Positions 54,291 through 64,000 of a stretch of DNA of 64,000 nucleotides are shown here, in pieces. Origin of the DNA: Mya arenaria (lineage: Eukaryota > Mollusca > Bivalvia > Myida > Myidae); the NCBI RefSeq assembly GCF_026914265.1, contig NC_069135.1, positions 19,136,548-19,200,547 of the forward strand, given 5' to 3'. A program made the translations under genes and the position numbers. A model generated the notes under the pieces. That model was not told the origin of the DNA, ran no database searches, and worked only from the letters and a program-made list of their open reading frames with translations. Positions within the stretch are counted from its first letter, which is position 1, and each line of letters starts with the position of its first letter.

Positions 54291-54477
54291 GTCCAAATCA
54301 AGACTACAAATCGGATTTAAGGCCGTGCCGATCGTTTCACCCACGTCAGCCCGCAGAACTACTTTACTGGGGCCAACCAGCGACACGAACCCCCAAAACG
54401 ATACTTCAAAATAGGAGTATTCTGCTATGACCAAAGGGCGCAGCCACTGGCCCATACGCTATCATTATATAGTGGCG
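54291..54477. other. Short GC-richer block
   Basis: CCGTGCCTATACTAACATG... lies at the junction of the decayed gene and the direct repeat. Not recognised. Confidence 0.35.
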
Positions 54478-54612
54478 AATACGGCTACGGAACAACAAAC
54501 CAGTCGAGATCTACTGCATTCGTACTCTTCACCAGAAATTGGCAAATACGGCTACGGAACAACAAATCAGTCGAGATCAAACTGCATTCGTACTCATATC
54601 TGGTGTTTCGTT
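54478..54612. repeat. 67 bp direct repeat, two copies
   Basis: AATACGGCTACGGAACAACA plus AACCAGTCGAGATC... is present at 54478 and 54545, differing at few positions. Confidence 0.85.
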
Positions 54613-55879
54613 TCGCACCAAAATCAATACGGTCGGGAAAATAATTTTGAAAAAAAAATGTAAAATTCATTTTCTTTTGTACTTTTCTGAAAATTAGACC
54701 CCCCGGTTTTGTAAACCAATTTATATTAAAGTAGTGGCCTAATAGAGTTTAATAATAAAAAACATCATTGTACTAAAACAGTGGAAATAAATAAATAAAA
54801 CATTAAAAAATAAATAAAACATTAAAAATAAAAACGACATTCTTCAATTTTCCTCCTATGTGAAATATTTGAGTCACATGCCGGAACATTCCTAGCCAGC
54901 CATAAAAGGTTTTAAAGATGACTTGACTCTGTAAAATTTTCGTAAAAAGCAAAGGACAGAAAGTAATGTAAGGAGGCTATATTCAACCTTATATTATGAG
55001 AAATTCATCTTCAAAAACTCGGAGGCAAGTACCCTTCAAAGAATTGCCGTTATAACCACGGTTTAAAAAAATCCAAGCAATTCATTAGGTCTATCTGCTC
55101 AACTACATGCTGGAAACATTCATGCTGGAAACATATTAAGTTCACGAATGTTCTTTAAAACATCACCATAAAAATCGAGATGAGCAATACTAATATCAAT
55201 CAGCGATTATAGACTACTATTGTACTTTGATAAAATGATCATTAACAAATTTTGAGAAAGCTTTCCTTAATGATATCTGAAACCCTGTTTTTAGAAGAAC
55301 TATTAACTTAGCCCAGTTATTGTCCGAGGTAACCTGAAATTCTGACAAAGCCATGATACGTATTAGCTGAGAAAAGTACGTTGCAAATATAAAATCACCA
55401 AATTATGTATTATACGAATTCTTGGTCACGAAACATCTTTTCTTACCTTATGCTTATTTTACCGAATTTGGTCTTACTTACTTGAACATGACTTAAGATA
55501 ATTTTGACATGCATTCATTATTTTGATGGACTAATGAATAAAGCCTAATGCATTGTACGATCAAGGAAGAATATCATTTTGTGATGATTTCTTCAATCGA
55601 TAATCAGCAGTTCAAAATTGTTTTCGCAATTGTTTTTTCTCTCAACTTTATCGTCCATTTCGCCAGTTTCCAAAATAATAATATATATAAAATCTACAAA
55701 CAGGTTAAATACCATCGTTATTTTAAACCGTACAAAGGGGTTGGAGTACCGGAATTTAATGGGCAAGTAATTCCAAATGTGTAAAACACGGCACATCTCT
55801 GATATTGGCCTACTTCCGTCGAATTGGGGCAAGTTGCAATTCCAATATTGTCTAACAGTCAAACAAAGGTACCCCTGTG
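54613..55879. other. AT-rich spacer, nothing recognised
   Basis: The open frames at 55548-55910 overlap on opposite strands and lack family features. Confidence 0.45.
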
Positions 55880-56275
55880 AAATAACCATGGTTAAAACAT
55901 GATTGACCATGTTTCATACATGATCAACCATGTTTGAAAAACAGGGTTGACCGTGTGTGGACCATGGATGAACCATGGTCAAACATGATTCATGCCGTGG
56001 TATATTGCCGCCTTTCTGGACATGGTCAACCATGAAAAAAGACTGACCATGTTTATCCATGTAGCAAAGTCACCTAATGACCGTGGTCAAACATGTTTTG
56101 ACCAAGGTTGTGGTATATTGCCGACCCTGAAAACAAGGTCAAACATGTTCGACTTTGTGTTGACCATGGTCAAACATGTGTTGACCATGGTCGAACAAGT
56201 TTTGACACATACAGCTGTGGCTGCCATAAAGACCATGTTCAAACATGTTTGTACTGTGGTGTATTCGGGCCTTGA
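55880..56275. repeat. Array of GACCATGGTC-type self-complementary words
   Basis: TGACCATG, ACCATGGTCAAACATG, AACATGATTGACCATGTT and similar occur more than 15 times in both orientations. A longer module, GTGGTATATTGCCG, recurs at about 55998 and 56109, and as GTGGTGTATTCGGG at about 56258. The open frames on both strands are by-products. Confidence 0.82.
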
Positions 56276-56635
56276 CAAGTTAGGAAAGGTGGACAGACAT
56301 CAAACAATCTCAAAATCTCACAATATGCTCATGAGAAAACAAATGAATGTCACAAAGATATACTCGGGACCACTTCTAACAGAATAAAACAGAACAACAA
56401 TTTAGCTTTATTACGGTGCCTTTCAGCCGAACAAGAAAACAATTCAAACCCTGGTATACAGGCCTTTCTTGTGAATATTATGATTCACCATGATAAAAGG
56501 GACCTTAACCCTTAGACCTCTCAACACAACTATATATACATTACATTTACAAACAGTGTAGACCCAGATCAGATGACTCCTATAAATCAAGGGCAAAATA
56601 TGCGAAAAAGATTAGAACATTTTAAGAAATGTCCT
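56276..56635. other. Spacer between palindromic arrays
   Basis: No gene. Contains ATATACTCGGGACCACTTCTA and CCTGGTATACAGGCC (inverted word). Confidence 0.4.
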
Positions 56636-57062
56636 TGAATGATTCTTGAACAAGAACCGTACTTGAACTACTCTTAAAGTGTGCAGGAACAATTCAAGTA
56701 CATTTTAAGAAATGTTAAATTGGACAAATTTCAAGAACAGTTAGTTCTTAAAATGTAACAGTTCCATTTCCAGAACCGCATTTTAGGAACAGATCTTGAA
56801 CAATTGTTCCTACAATATAGTTCTTAAACTGAAACTGTTACATTTCAAGAACTTGAATTGTTCCTGCACACTTAAAGAGTAGTAAAAGTACAGTTCTTGA
56901 ACAGTTCAAGAACAATTCATGCACATTTCTTAAATAGTAGTAAAAGTACAGTTCTTGAACAGTTCAAGAACAATTCATGCACATTTCTTAAAATGTTCTT
57001 ATTATTTTCTAGTGGTTCTTGTACACGTTAAGAATAGATCAAGTACCGATCAAGAAATGTTC
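56636..57062. repeat. Array of CAAGAACNNTTCTTG-type words
   Basis: AAGAACAATTC, GTTCTTGAACAGTTCAAGAA, TTCTTAAAATGT and CTTGAATTGTTCCTGCACA recur. One segment of about 55 bp is present twice in tandem (56883 and 56945: AAAGTACAGTTCTTGAACAG...). Confidence 0.85.
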
Positions 57063-57179
57063 TTGCATGGATTAAAATCTTGAAATCTACCCAGTACATT
57101 CCTGACTAGATGTGATAACAATTGTTAAACGATTACAATTGTTAACAGACGTAATTAAGGACGGACCACGGATCAAATG

Positions 57180-57510
57180 TTATTTGAAAAGCTGAGCCAC
57201 AAATTAAGCACATTTCAAGTATATTAGAAGTATATTTGAAGCTCTCTGGTAGAGTATATAAGAAGCACCATCGCAGCCCCTACTTCATACATGCTTCAGA
57301 ATATTTGAGAAATGCAGATGCTAACACATATCGAAAAGTACCTTTGAAGCACGGTTTGAATTATGCAAATTATGCTTCAAAAGTACTTCTTGAAGGTACC
57401 TTTGAAGTACATCTTCAAAGTACATTTGAAGCACACATGAAATGTATTCAGTGTATTAAGTGAAGCACACTTAAATCCCCATAGGAAGCACAGATAAAGT
57501 CTCAATGGCA
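57180..57510. repeat. Array of TTGAAGTACTTCAA-type words
   Basis: AAGTATATTTGAAGC, CTTCAAAAGTACTTCTTGAA, GGTACCTTTGAAGTAC and CTTCAAAGTACATTTGAAG. The right side ends CCCCATAGGAAGCACAGATA and AGTCTCAATGGCAG, which looks like the outer edge of an element. Confidence 0.8.
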
Positions 57511-58861
57511 GAAACTATTAATTACTGATAGCAAGAGTGTAGCCGCGTTTTTAATAGCAGAAAGTGCCAAAATATTAAATGATTGGTGAATGTTTAAAGT
57601 TTTAATGTGGCCTTATATAGTTTTCGTGTTTTATGCTCATTTCTTTCAAATTAAACTCGGTGTCCTTTATAGGAACCATTGTTTCCGACACTTATTCATC
57701 CTTTTTTGAACATTAAAACAATATCATGAATTGTGGTTAATCTTATTTTAGTGTTTGAGTGCATCTTAAACTAAACGGATAAGTGACGGGATTTAAATCC
57801 GTTAAAAGATTAAACTCATCAATTTGTTTTAGCATGAATACATTAAACTTTGACTGAACAATGTTGGATCCTTTATTACCCGATGTGGAAAAAGAATGAA
57901 TGAAAATCCATTTGTTTCTTAATATTTTTTTAAACGAAATGTAAACTACGTCCGAAAACATGCATTCAGTTCCTAACTCCTAAATATTCGTGTTTTTAAA
58001 GAACAAACTAAACACCATCAAGTCATTATACAACTATTTAAATATAAGTTAAATGAAAATCATGAAGTATAGGTTTTACCTGTGTATTTAATTTGTTCTT
58101 GTCCGAAGTATTTGTATGCCTATTTTCTGCGTATCCGAATCATGCATTTTTCTAACTTGTAACTTGTCTCTTTAAAAAGAAATCCAACGCGATTATTTTG
58201 TTGTGAAACACATATAAATGCAATTCTCAATGCATTAATAATGTTTTGAAAGTAGAAACGTTACACTATTTGAGTTTGGTGACAAAAATAAACGCGGAGG
58301 CCCTGAAAGAGTTACTTGTATAAGGTTTATCGTATAAGGTTACAAAACACTAATAAATATCTTTAGGCGTAAAATCATTTTTTTTTTCATTTCAAAGGTG
58401 TTTTTTCTTCTTTTTCCTTGGAAATGAGAACAAGTATCTGAAATTGAATGCATTTAACACAAATTTATTACATGTATATCAGACTTGTAAATGGTCATGT
58501 ACATATATATAGGTTGAAATATCCATTTCATCAAAAAATGACAATTTCTTTTAATAATATTACCACATATCAATCGCATCATGCTACACAGTGAATACAC
58601 ATACAAATCATTCCTTAAACATCCATGGCCTAAATTGTTTACAAAACCACCCTGCTCCACACATAACTTATTCATTACACAAAACTCACTCTCACAGTGG
58701 TCATATTACCATCTCTCGCATCCATCACACTCAAATCATTCAATCCCATTCTGTACATCACTTACACGCCCACGCTCTCCACAGACATAACAAACAAACG
58801 AAGCAGCACGCACTGCTGCCATGATGTTTTTACGATTTCCCGACACCCTTTTCTCCTCGCT
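57511..58861. other. AT-rich spacer, nothing recognised
   Basis: The overlapping plus-strand frames at 58581-59059 are antisense to the transposase tail and have CA-rich composition only. Confidence 0.45.
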
Positions 58862-60517
58862 TTAACATTTCCTCATGGCCTTCTCATCTGCACGTTTTCT
58901 TTTATCATCCCGAGCCACCATTTTAACTTCACGCTGGACTTTCTTCAACTCTGCATCTTTCAGCTTTGCTTCCCTCTTTTTATATGCTTTCTTCTTCCGG
59001 CGTGCGACCACAATCTTCTTGTCTTCTTTTTGTTTTTCCCGCTCCTTAAATATAGTTAATACAATTTGTTTTTTACATGTCCTCAATGGATTGTCACTCA
59101 TACCTTGATATTACATATTGATCTACTTTACTGCCTGGCTCATCGTGATATTAATTTGAAAATGGGTGGGGGTGTATTAAACCAATCAAAATCAAGACAA
59201 TGAATTACCACAAGCTCATCCAACATTTCTTGCGAATTGCCACCTGTTTTTTGAACGTTTAATTGGCAAATCCCCTAGTGGCTTGACAGGTTGCGGAACA
59301 AGGTTCTGCGCTTACGGCTCCGGGATCAGGCCTTTGGCCACCTAAGGATTCGTGGTGTAGTTCCCACATGTCGGGCATGTTTCTCGCTGCCGTGCTAGTT
59401 TGTGTTTCTGGAAATGTCATATTTTAACATGCGTTCATCGTATGAAGTTTCCGCTGGCGGCATGGCCTTTCGGCTTCATAAAATTGTTAAGGCCAGCAGG
59501 TTATTTATTTAATTATCTATAAAATTAATTGAAATAAATATCTTAATTATAGAAGGTCTGGTTTGGTCAACTAACCACTGGTTTCGCCTGTTGTGGCGAA
59601 CATTGGTTCAATCAGCTGCGATTTATCTATCGTGTCACGGTTAACAGGACACAGACCAGTTACTTCAAACGCTAGCTGCACCGAAGCTTGTGACGCCTCG
59701 TCTATCGCATGCCGTAATACTGCAGGAAACCTTGCCTTCCCCAAGGTAACACCTGAGCAAGAGTACCCAAGATGGCTACAGATAGCAGCAGTTTGCGACT
59801 GGCCCAAGTACCAGAAAGCATATGAGTATAAAGGTTTATGTAAAAAATATAAATGTACTATACATAGCTCATGTACACTTGGGTAGTATACAAGGGAAAC
59901 CAAAACGCCACGCCAAGATGTATGGTTATTATGTCTCATTAGTATAGCTAAGAACTAATGTTATATAAAATATGCAAGATTACACATGCTACGGTATATA
60001 CTTGAAATATCACCAGCGACGACAGAAAACGACCACTACCACTGACTCAAACGTGTGCGTTTATGTGTCCACTGGGTACTATTTTCTTTTTGAATGCATG
60101 TCCGTTCTTGGTCGCAATAACCTTTGATATATATTTTTCTTTCCCCGTCCAACCCGTTTCATCGCAGTTAAAGACCTGTTGAAAAACTCACAAGTTTTGA
60201 ATTGATAAATTACATAAATTAAACATGCCGATATGCAATATTTGATAATACCTTATAATACACGAAAACAAGCTGTACATATATACATCAGTTACTGTCC
60301 GTTTTAAATGTATTTACAACGGTACCTGCTCGGACTTGTTCCTGATGCCATACTTGTCCACCACTGCCTCATAAAAATCAAGAAACTCATCCACGACGGA
60401 CTCGGTGGACATTGACGCACGGGCGGCGTTAATGTTTTCTGTAGATCTGTTGCTGAGCCCGTGGCGGTTCAAGAAGCTTTCAAACCATTTACTGGTAGGC
60501 CCGGTGTTCATGTTCAC
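58862..60517 (-). pseudogene. pogo/Tigger-type transposase, fragmented
   Basis: Minus-strand pieces in transposase order. 60517-60314 is the end of the CENP-B-like DNA-binding region (GPTSKWFESFLNRHGLSNRS, then MSTESVVDEFLDFYEAVV). About 60185-60060 has FNCDETGWTGKEKYISKVIA, holding the first catalytic Asp. 59760-59575 has FPAVLRHAIDEASQASVQLA and FEVTGLCPVNRDTIDKSQLI, the end of the DDE region. 59101-58862 is a Lys/Arg-rich tail (EREKQKEDKKIVVARRKKKA). The segment holding the second Asp and third acidic residue is missing or unreadable between 60060 and 59770. Pieces are in different frames. It belongs to the superfamily whose MITEs lie at 2255 and 42390. Confidence 0.82.
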
Positions 60518-61043
60518 TCTTTGTGCTTAACCTATAAATGTTTGTCAGGGTATAAAGTTGTTTTTCTTACTTTTAAAGAGCAACCTTTGATATTTGATAT
60601 GTATATCATCATCGGAAGCAGCCCCAGCAGCAACAAAACAATACGGTGATACTCATATAATCATTAAAGATTGATGCAAAAATGCATCATACTTAATTCA
60701 CGACTAGTGGAAGACGATTGCTTGATATAGAGATAGCGTACGCAATGGCTTAAAACATAACAAATTTTATGATACCTGCCCCCACCACCATAAAATATTG
60801 ATTGAGGCTGTCTCGCGTTATCCAACAGCGGTATCAGGGATCGCAGTGGATACACAGTGGTAGCACCACCGATAAAATTGTTGATGATACCTCGAATGAT
60901 TCTTGAAAAATACAAATACATATACTTTAACAGCATATTATACATATCCAATACTATTATTTGCATAATACAATCATATAATATATTGTATATAATATGT
61001 TATACTGTATATGAGCAAGAATTTTCTGTCCAGCATATTTATG
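60518..61043. other. Possible upstream part of the pogo-type gene, unresolved
   Basis: The minus-strand open frame at 60664-60966 has an uninterrupted middle (RIIRGIINNFIGGATTVYPL) but no match I can name. Confidence 0.3.
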
Positions 61044-61600
61044 TTACATCACCAATGGCTTGGTGTCCAATATTTAAGAGATTTTTAAGATGTCATATTT
61101 GCATATTTTATATTCTATTTACGAAATATGGAACATAAGCCCAAAGATAATGAAAGGACAGTATAAAAACACAAACTGTTAAGTCGATACAGCTATTTAA
61201 AATTTTCACTTTGTTTGTGATGTAACAAGGACACGATGACAGAAAGATGGTACAATCTGCAATTATGAGTTGATCTCAACTTTTTCTGTATTATCTTAAC
61301 ATTGTTGGCACTTAAACGTTTATACTCAACATCAATATGATTACCATTGACATGAACAAGTGTTCATTTTCTCTATTTCAGTGATGTAACTGGACTCTAA
61401 AGTCTACATAAAATACCATGAAATTTGGATACGGAAGTCATGAACATAAAAAAAAACATGCCTGTTTATACCATTTGAATGAAATACTATTTTAAATACT
61501 ATTTTGAGAGATATAATTACAATTTTTCTCGCATAATTCTTTCAATAAAACACCTTCAAATTCGAAGTGATGTAACACTGGACACCAAACGGTCATACAC
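61044..61600. repeat. Spaced GTGATGTAAC repeats
   Basis: GTGATGTAACAAGGACACGA (61216), GTGATGTAACTGGACTC (61382) and GTGATGTAACACTGGACACC (61567) occur 165-185 bp apart. An inverted version (TTACATCACCAATGGCTTGG plus TGTCCAA) lies at 61045. Old tandem units or an inverted-repeat element. Confidence 0.55.
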
Positions 61601-61871
61601 CATGACACTTGAGAAGGAAAATTACATATTTGTTCACATTTTGTCTGACTCCTATTTACTTTACATACAGGAATGCAGTCGAATTCAGATGAAGGTAAAA
61701 ACGTTGGCTATTACAAGTTTATTGAATATAAAATTATACAAAACTTGGAATAGCTTAACTGTGAACATAATAGTTAATTCAAGTTTTTGTTTCTTGTTAC
61801 TCAAACTTGCAGTTAATGAAGTTTTGTTTCTTGCATGTTTACTGTTTTGCATTAAGGAATTAAATACTAAG

Positions 61872-61996
61872 TTTTAACGTCCATCCATCGGTGTATGAAC
61901 TACCATTTGGGCTGTTCAAAGTGGGTGGAGTCCGAAGGACTTCACTGGCACTTCGAACTGATCCAATGTAGTTCATACACTGATGGACGTTGAAAA
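61872..61996. mobile_element. Foldback MITE, 125 bp
   Basis: TTTTAACGTCCATCCATCGG plus TGTATGAACTACCATT is the near-exact inverse of AATGTAGTTCATACACTGAT plus GGACGTTGAAAA. Arms are about 36 bp and the loop about 50 bp. Confidence 0.85.
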
Positions 61997-62589
61997 TAAG
62001 CAGTTAAGTACTTCAATTCACATTTCATTTTTATTTAAATATTCATACATGTAAGCGTAAAAGATTCTTACATGTACCAACGTTTAATTTGTATTTATGT
62101 CCGTAAACGCCAATTGAATATAATATTGTCTTGAATTATAAACATTGAATCATATATCCACTAAGTTATTGCATCATAAAGCAGCCGACTATTTACACGA
62201 TTCTGAACCATGACCTCTGACGTTAAGCGCGTGATAAATACAATGTAGAATATACTATTTATTATTGGTGGTTAAAAATAGCTATGACGTTTCATGGAAT
62301 TTTCCACAGAAAACGAGGCAAGAAGGCCCATGCGCTGTGACTTTGAACGCGTGTTTGACCTCCTGATTTTCCGAAATTGTGTAACCTAGAATTTCTTGGA
62401 AGAAATGTGTTTATCAGTCATTAGCAAAAACACGTTTATAAGATGCATGTGCAACTAGTGAAATACGACTGCATTCTTGTGGTAAGCTAACTTCATGCAA
62501 AACGGGCAGAGGAAAAAGAATAATAGCAAATTACTAATGCCGTCGTAATCTGTTAAAAATTTTAATAAAATAAATATAACTTTAGCGTA
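61997..62589. other. Spacer, nothing recognised
   Basis: No coding or repeat signal I can support. Confidence 0.4.
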
Positions 62590-62726
62590 GATTTTTATCT
62601 AGTGTCCGCAGAGTTTCGCGGAGTTAACCCCTCCAAGGAACGCCGAGTTCGTTATTCTTCGGTCGACTTATCACCCTCCGAGGGCCTAAATTCAAACTCC
62701 GAGGAACGCGGACAGTCGATAAAATC
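62590..62726. mobile_element. GC-rich foldback MITE, 137 bp
   Basis: GATTTTTATCTAGTGTCCGC plus AGAGTTTCGCGGAGTT is the imperfect inverse of AACTCCGAGGAACGCGGACA plus GTCGATAAAATC. Arms are about 34 bp. GC-rich in an AT-rich region. A related GCGGAGGGAAACGG word follows at 62755. Confidence 0.75.
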
Positions 62727-63556
62727 TTTGTGTTGGCCGCGATAGCAAAAATCCGCGGAGGGAAACGGAAAGTGGGTCTAACTCGTTGAGTGTACTGTAG
62801 CTGTTTTTCTAAGTAAAACAATGAAATGCAAAAGCGCATCAATGTCGGAGAGAATATAAAAATCGTAACACTGATGTTGCATGCATGGAAAACTGCGCAT
62901 GAATAACGTGGCGTCATCATTGGACAAACAAATCAATACAATTACACAATAAGGCAAATTATCATGAATTTCCGAAATTGAATGAATTATAGCTGGTTCT
63001 ATCTATGGTTTATCGAAGAAAAATGAAATGAAATGTTAATATTGTACAGGTTAAACCACTTGGTTTTGAATGTTCAACTTCTTAAATTAATCATTTATGA
63101 TGCACTCTTACTACAATGCCAGATTAACTACAATGCCAGATTTACCACAATTAATACAATTGTTTAAATATACTAGAAAGGATGAATAAATGTCAAAAAC
63201 AATAGTTCTTATGAAGGATACTAAGTTTAATTTTAATGAAATGTGCAGAAAACACAGTATTCTACCTTATGAGATGATAGTAAAACACAGTATATCTTTT
63301 AGCATTCACCAATCATTTAATATTTAACGTCTACTTTCTTGTTATGGAATCAGATATATATACACACACATAGTTTCAACAGCCCTGATTTTTGGGCTAG
63401 TGATTCAACATGGTTAGACACACAACATTTTCATCAATGCACAGCTGATTCCAATCAATATTCACAATATCATTTTCACAGCATGCCCGTAGTTTACATC
63501 ATTTTACATATATAAACATGTCTCAATAGTTTTGATAGCATGAACACTGTATTTAC
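62727..63556. other. AT-rich spacer or intron
   Basis: Probably intronic or 3' flank relative to the two exons to the right on minus. Confidence 0.4.
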
Positions 63557-63650
63557 CTAGCTGGGGTTACAGTTGAACTAGTAATTTCGCAGGATGTGGA
63601 CGGTACAGCCTCTTCGTCGTCTTTGGCATCTTGGCTGCTTTTCACAGAGT
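63557..63650 (-). CDS. Exon of an unrecognised gene (acidic, Ser/Thr-rich)
   Basis: Acceptor TGTTTTAG, donor AGCTAG/GTAAAT, 94 nt. Encodes SVKSSQDAKDDEEAVPSTSC and EITSSTVTPAR. Its phase fits the exon at 63783-63937 (shared Asp codon across the junction), so both belong to one minus-strand gene. Confidence 0.6.
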
Positions 63651-63782
63651 CTAAAACAAACATATTAGGCATATCAAACTAAAAAACGTGTTAGTGGCAC
63701 AGACATGAAGAACAAATTCTGCGACGGTTTCAAGTACTTGAACATTTGTATTAGGTAATGTATTGGGCCAATAACTACTCAC

Positions 63783-63937
63783 CATCGTTTGAGGGTCTCT
63801 CTAATGCCTTAATGGTTGTATCTTGGTTGTGCTCGCTGGTGTCCATTATCTGTTCACACATATCGGGGATCAGTGCATCGAAGTGGTTGAATGGAAAGTC
63901 TCGTGTTGTACACATGTCATCATTCTCGAAAACGTCA
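63783..63937 (-). CDS. Exon of an unrecognised gene (upstream of the preceding one)
   Basis: Acceptor AATTTTCATGGCAG, donor ACGATG/GTGAGT, 155 nt open. Encodes DVFENDDMCTTRDFPFNHFD, ALIPDMCEQIMDTSEHNQDT and IKALERPSND. Acidic; two cysteines; no named domain seen. The gene continues beyond the right edge (5' exons) and to the left. Confidence 0.6.
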
Positions 63938-64000
63938 CTGCCATGAAAATTAACAGCAAATATAAATGTAACAACTGATTTCAATACAATATTCACAAGA

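Noticed and set aside
55548..55910. Opposing open frames of 78 and 105 codons
   Set aside because: They overlap on opposite strands in AT-rich sequence and show no domain or splice support.
58581..59108. Overlapping plus-strand open frames rich in His, Ser and Phe
   Set aside because: Antisense to the Lys/Arg-rich transposase tail and CA-rich flank; composition explains them.

Overview
The window is nuclear DNA of a eukaryote, most likely a bivalve mollusc. It is AT-rich, intron-rich and gene-poor. Coding segments are short exons bounded by GT...AG sites, and there is no bacterial gene packing. The repeats support this: tRNA-derived SINEs, TTAA-flanked MITEs, arrays of ~145 bp units, and PIF/Harbinger, CACTA, pogo, Gypsy, LINE and tyrosine-recombinase families like those I associate with mollusc genomes. 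The species cannot be fixed from the sequence alone. No rRNA, CRISPR array or operon was seen.

Layout. 1-4.4 kb: 25 bp satellites, two MITEs, a GAT/GGT microsatellite and a ~49 bp array. 4.9-6.1 kb: a ~146 bp tandem array. 7.3-10.1 kb: 3' end of one LINE (+) and a reverse-transcriptase piece of another (-). 10.3-11.7 kb: a 19 bp minisatellite. 11.7-13.5 kb: a decayed Ty3/Gypsy pol (-). 14.4-18.9 kb: a five-exon host-like gene (-) encoding a small membrane receptor (signal peptide, CUB domain, one membrane helix, tyrosine-motif tail). One of its introns holds a 2.6 kb TTAA-bounded insertion. 19.9-20.4 kb: a TTAA-bounded MITE carrying a tRNA-like block; a second copy lies at 51.7-52.1 kb.

21.9-28.9 kb is a full-length PIF/Harbinger DNA transposon. 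It has matching terminal inverted repeats, a 3 bp target duplication, a Myb/SANT-like protein gene (+) and a five-exon nuclease gene (-) whose exons sum to an unbroken 338-residue reading frame. In this superfamily the two proteins act together: the Myb-like protein binds DNA and helps the DDE nuclease. The element abuts a 104 bp tandem array.

31.8-36.2 kb: a broken CACTA-type (EnSpm) transposase gene. 37.0-38.2 kb: a ~145 bp array between inverted ends. 38.4-38.7 kb and 55.9-57.5 kb: arrays of short self-complementary words. 39.3-40.3 kb: a second, broken Harbinger nuclease. 43.0-44.4 kb: a zinc-finger plus tyrosine-recombinase-like gene, frameshifted. 46.4-48.8 kb and 52.4-54.3 kb: two decayed multi-segment genes (-) of repeated, transposon-like families. 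58.9-60.5 kb: a decayed pogo/Tigger transposase (-). 63.5-63.9 kb: two spliced exons (-) of an unrecognised gene. Most coding signal is therefore mobile-element-derived. The clearest host-like genes are the CUB receptor, the exon at 30.0-30.2 kb and the exons at the right end.
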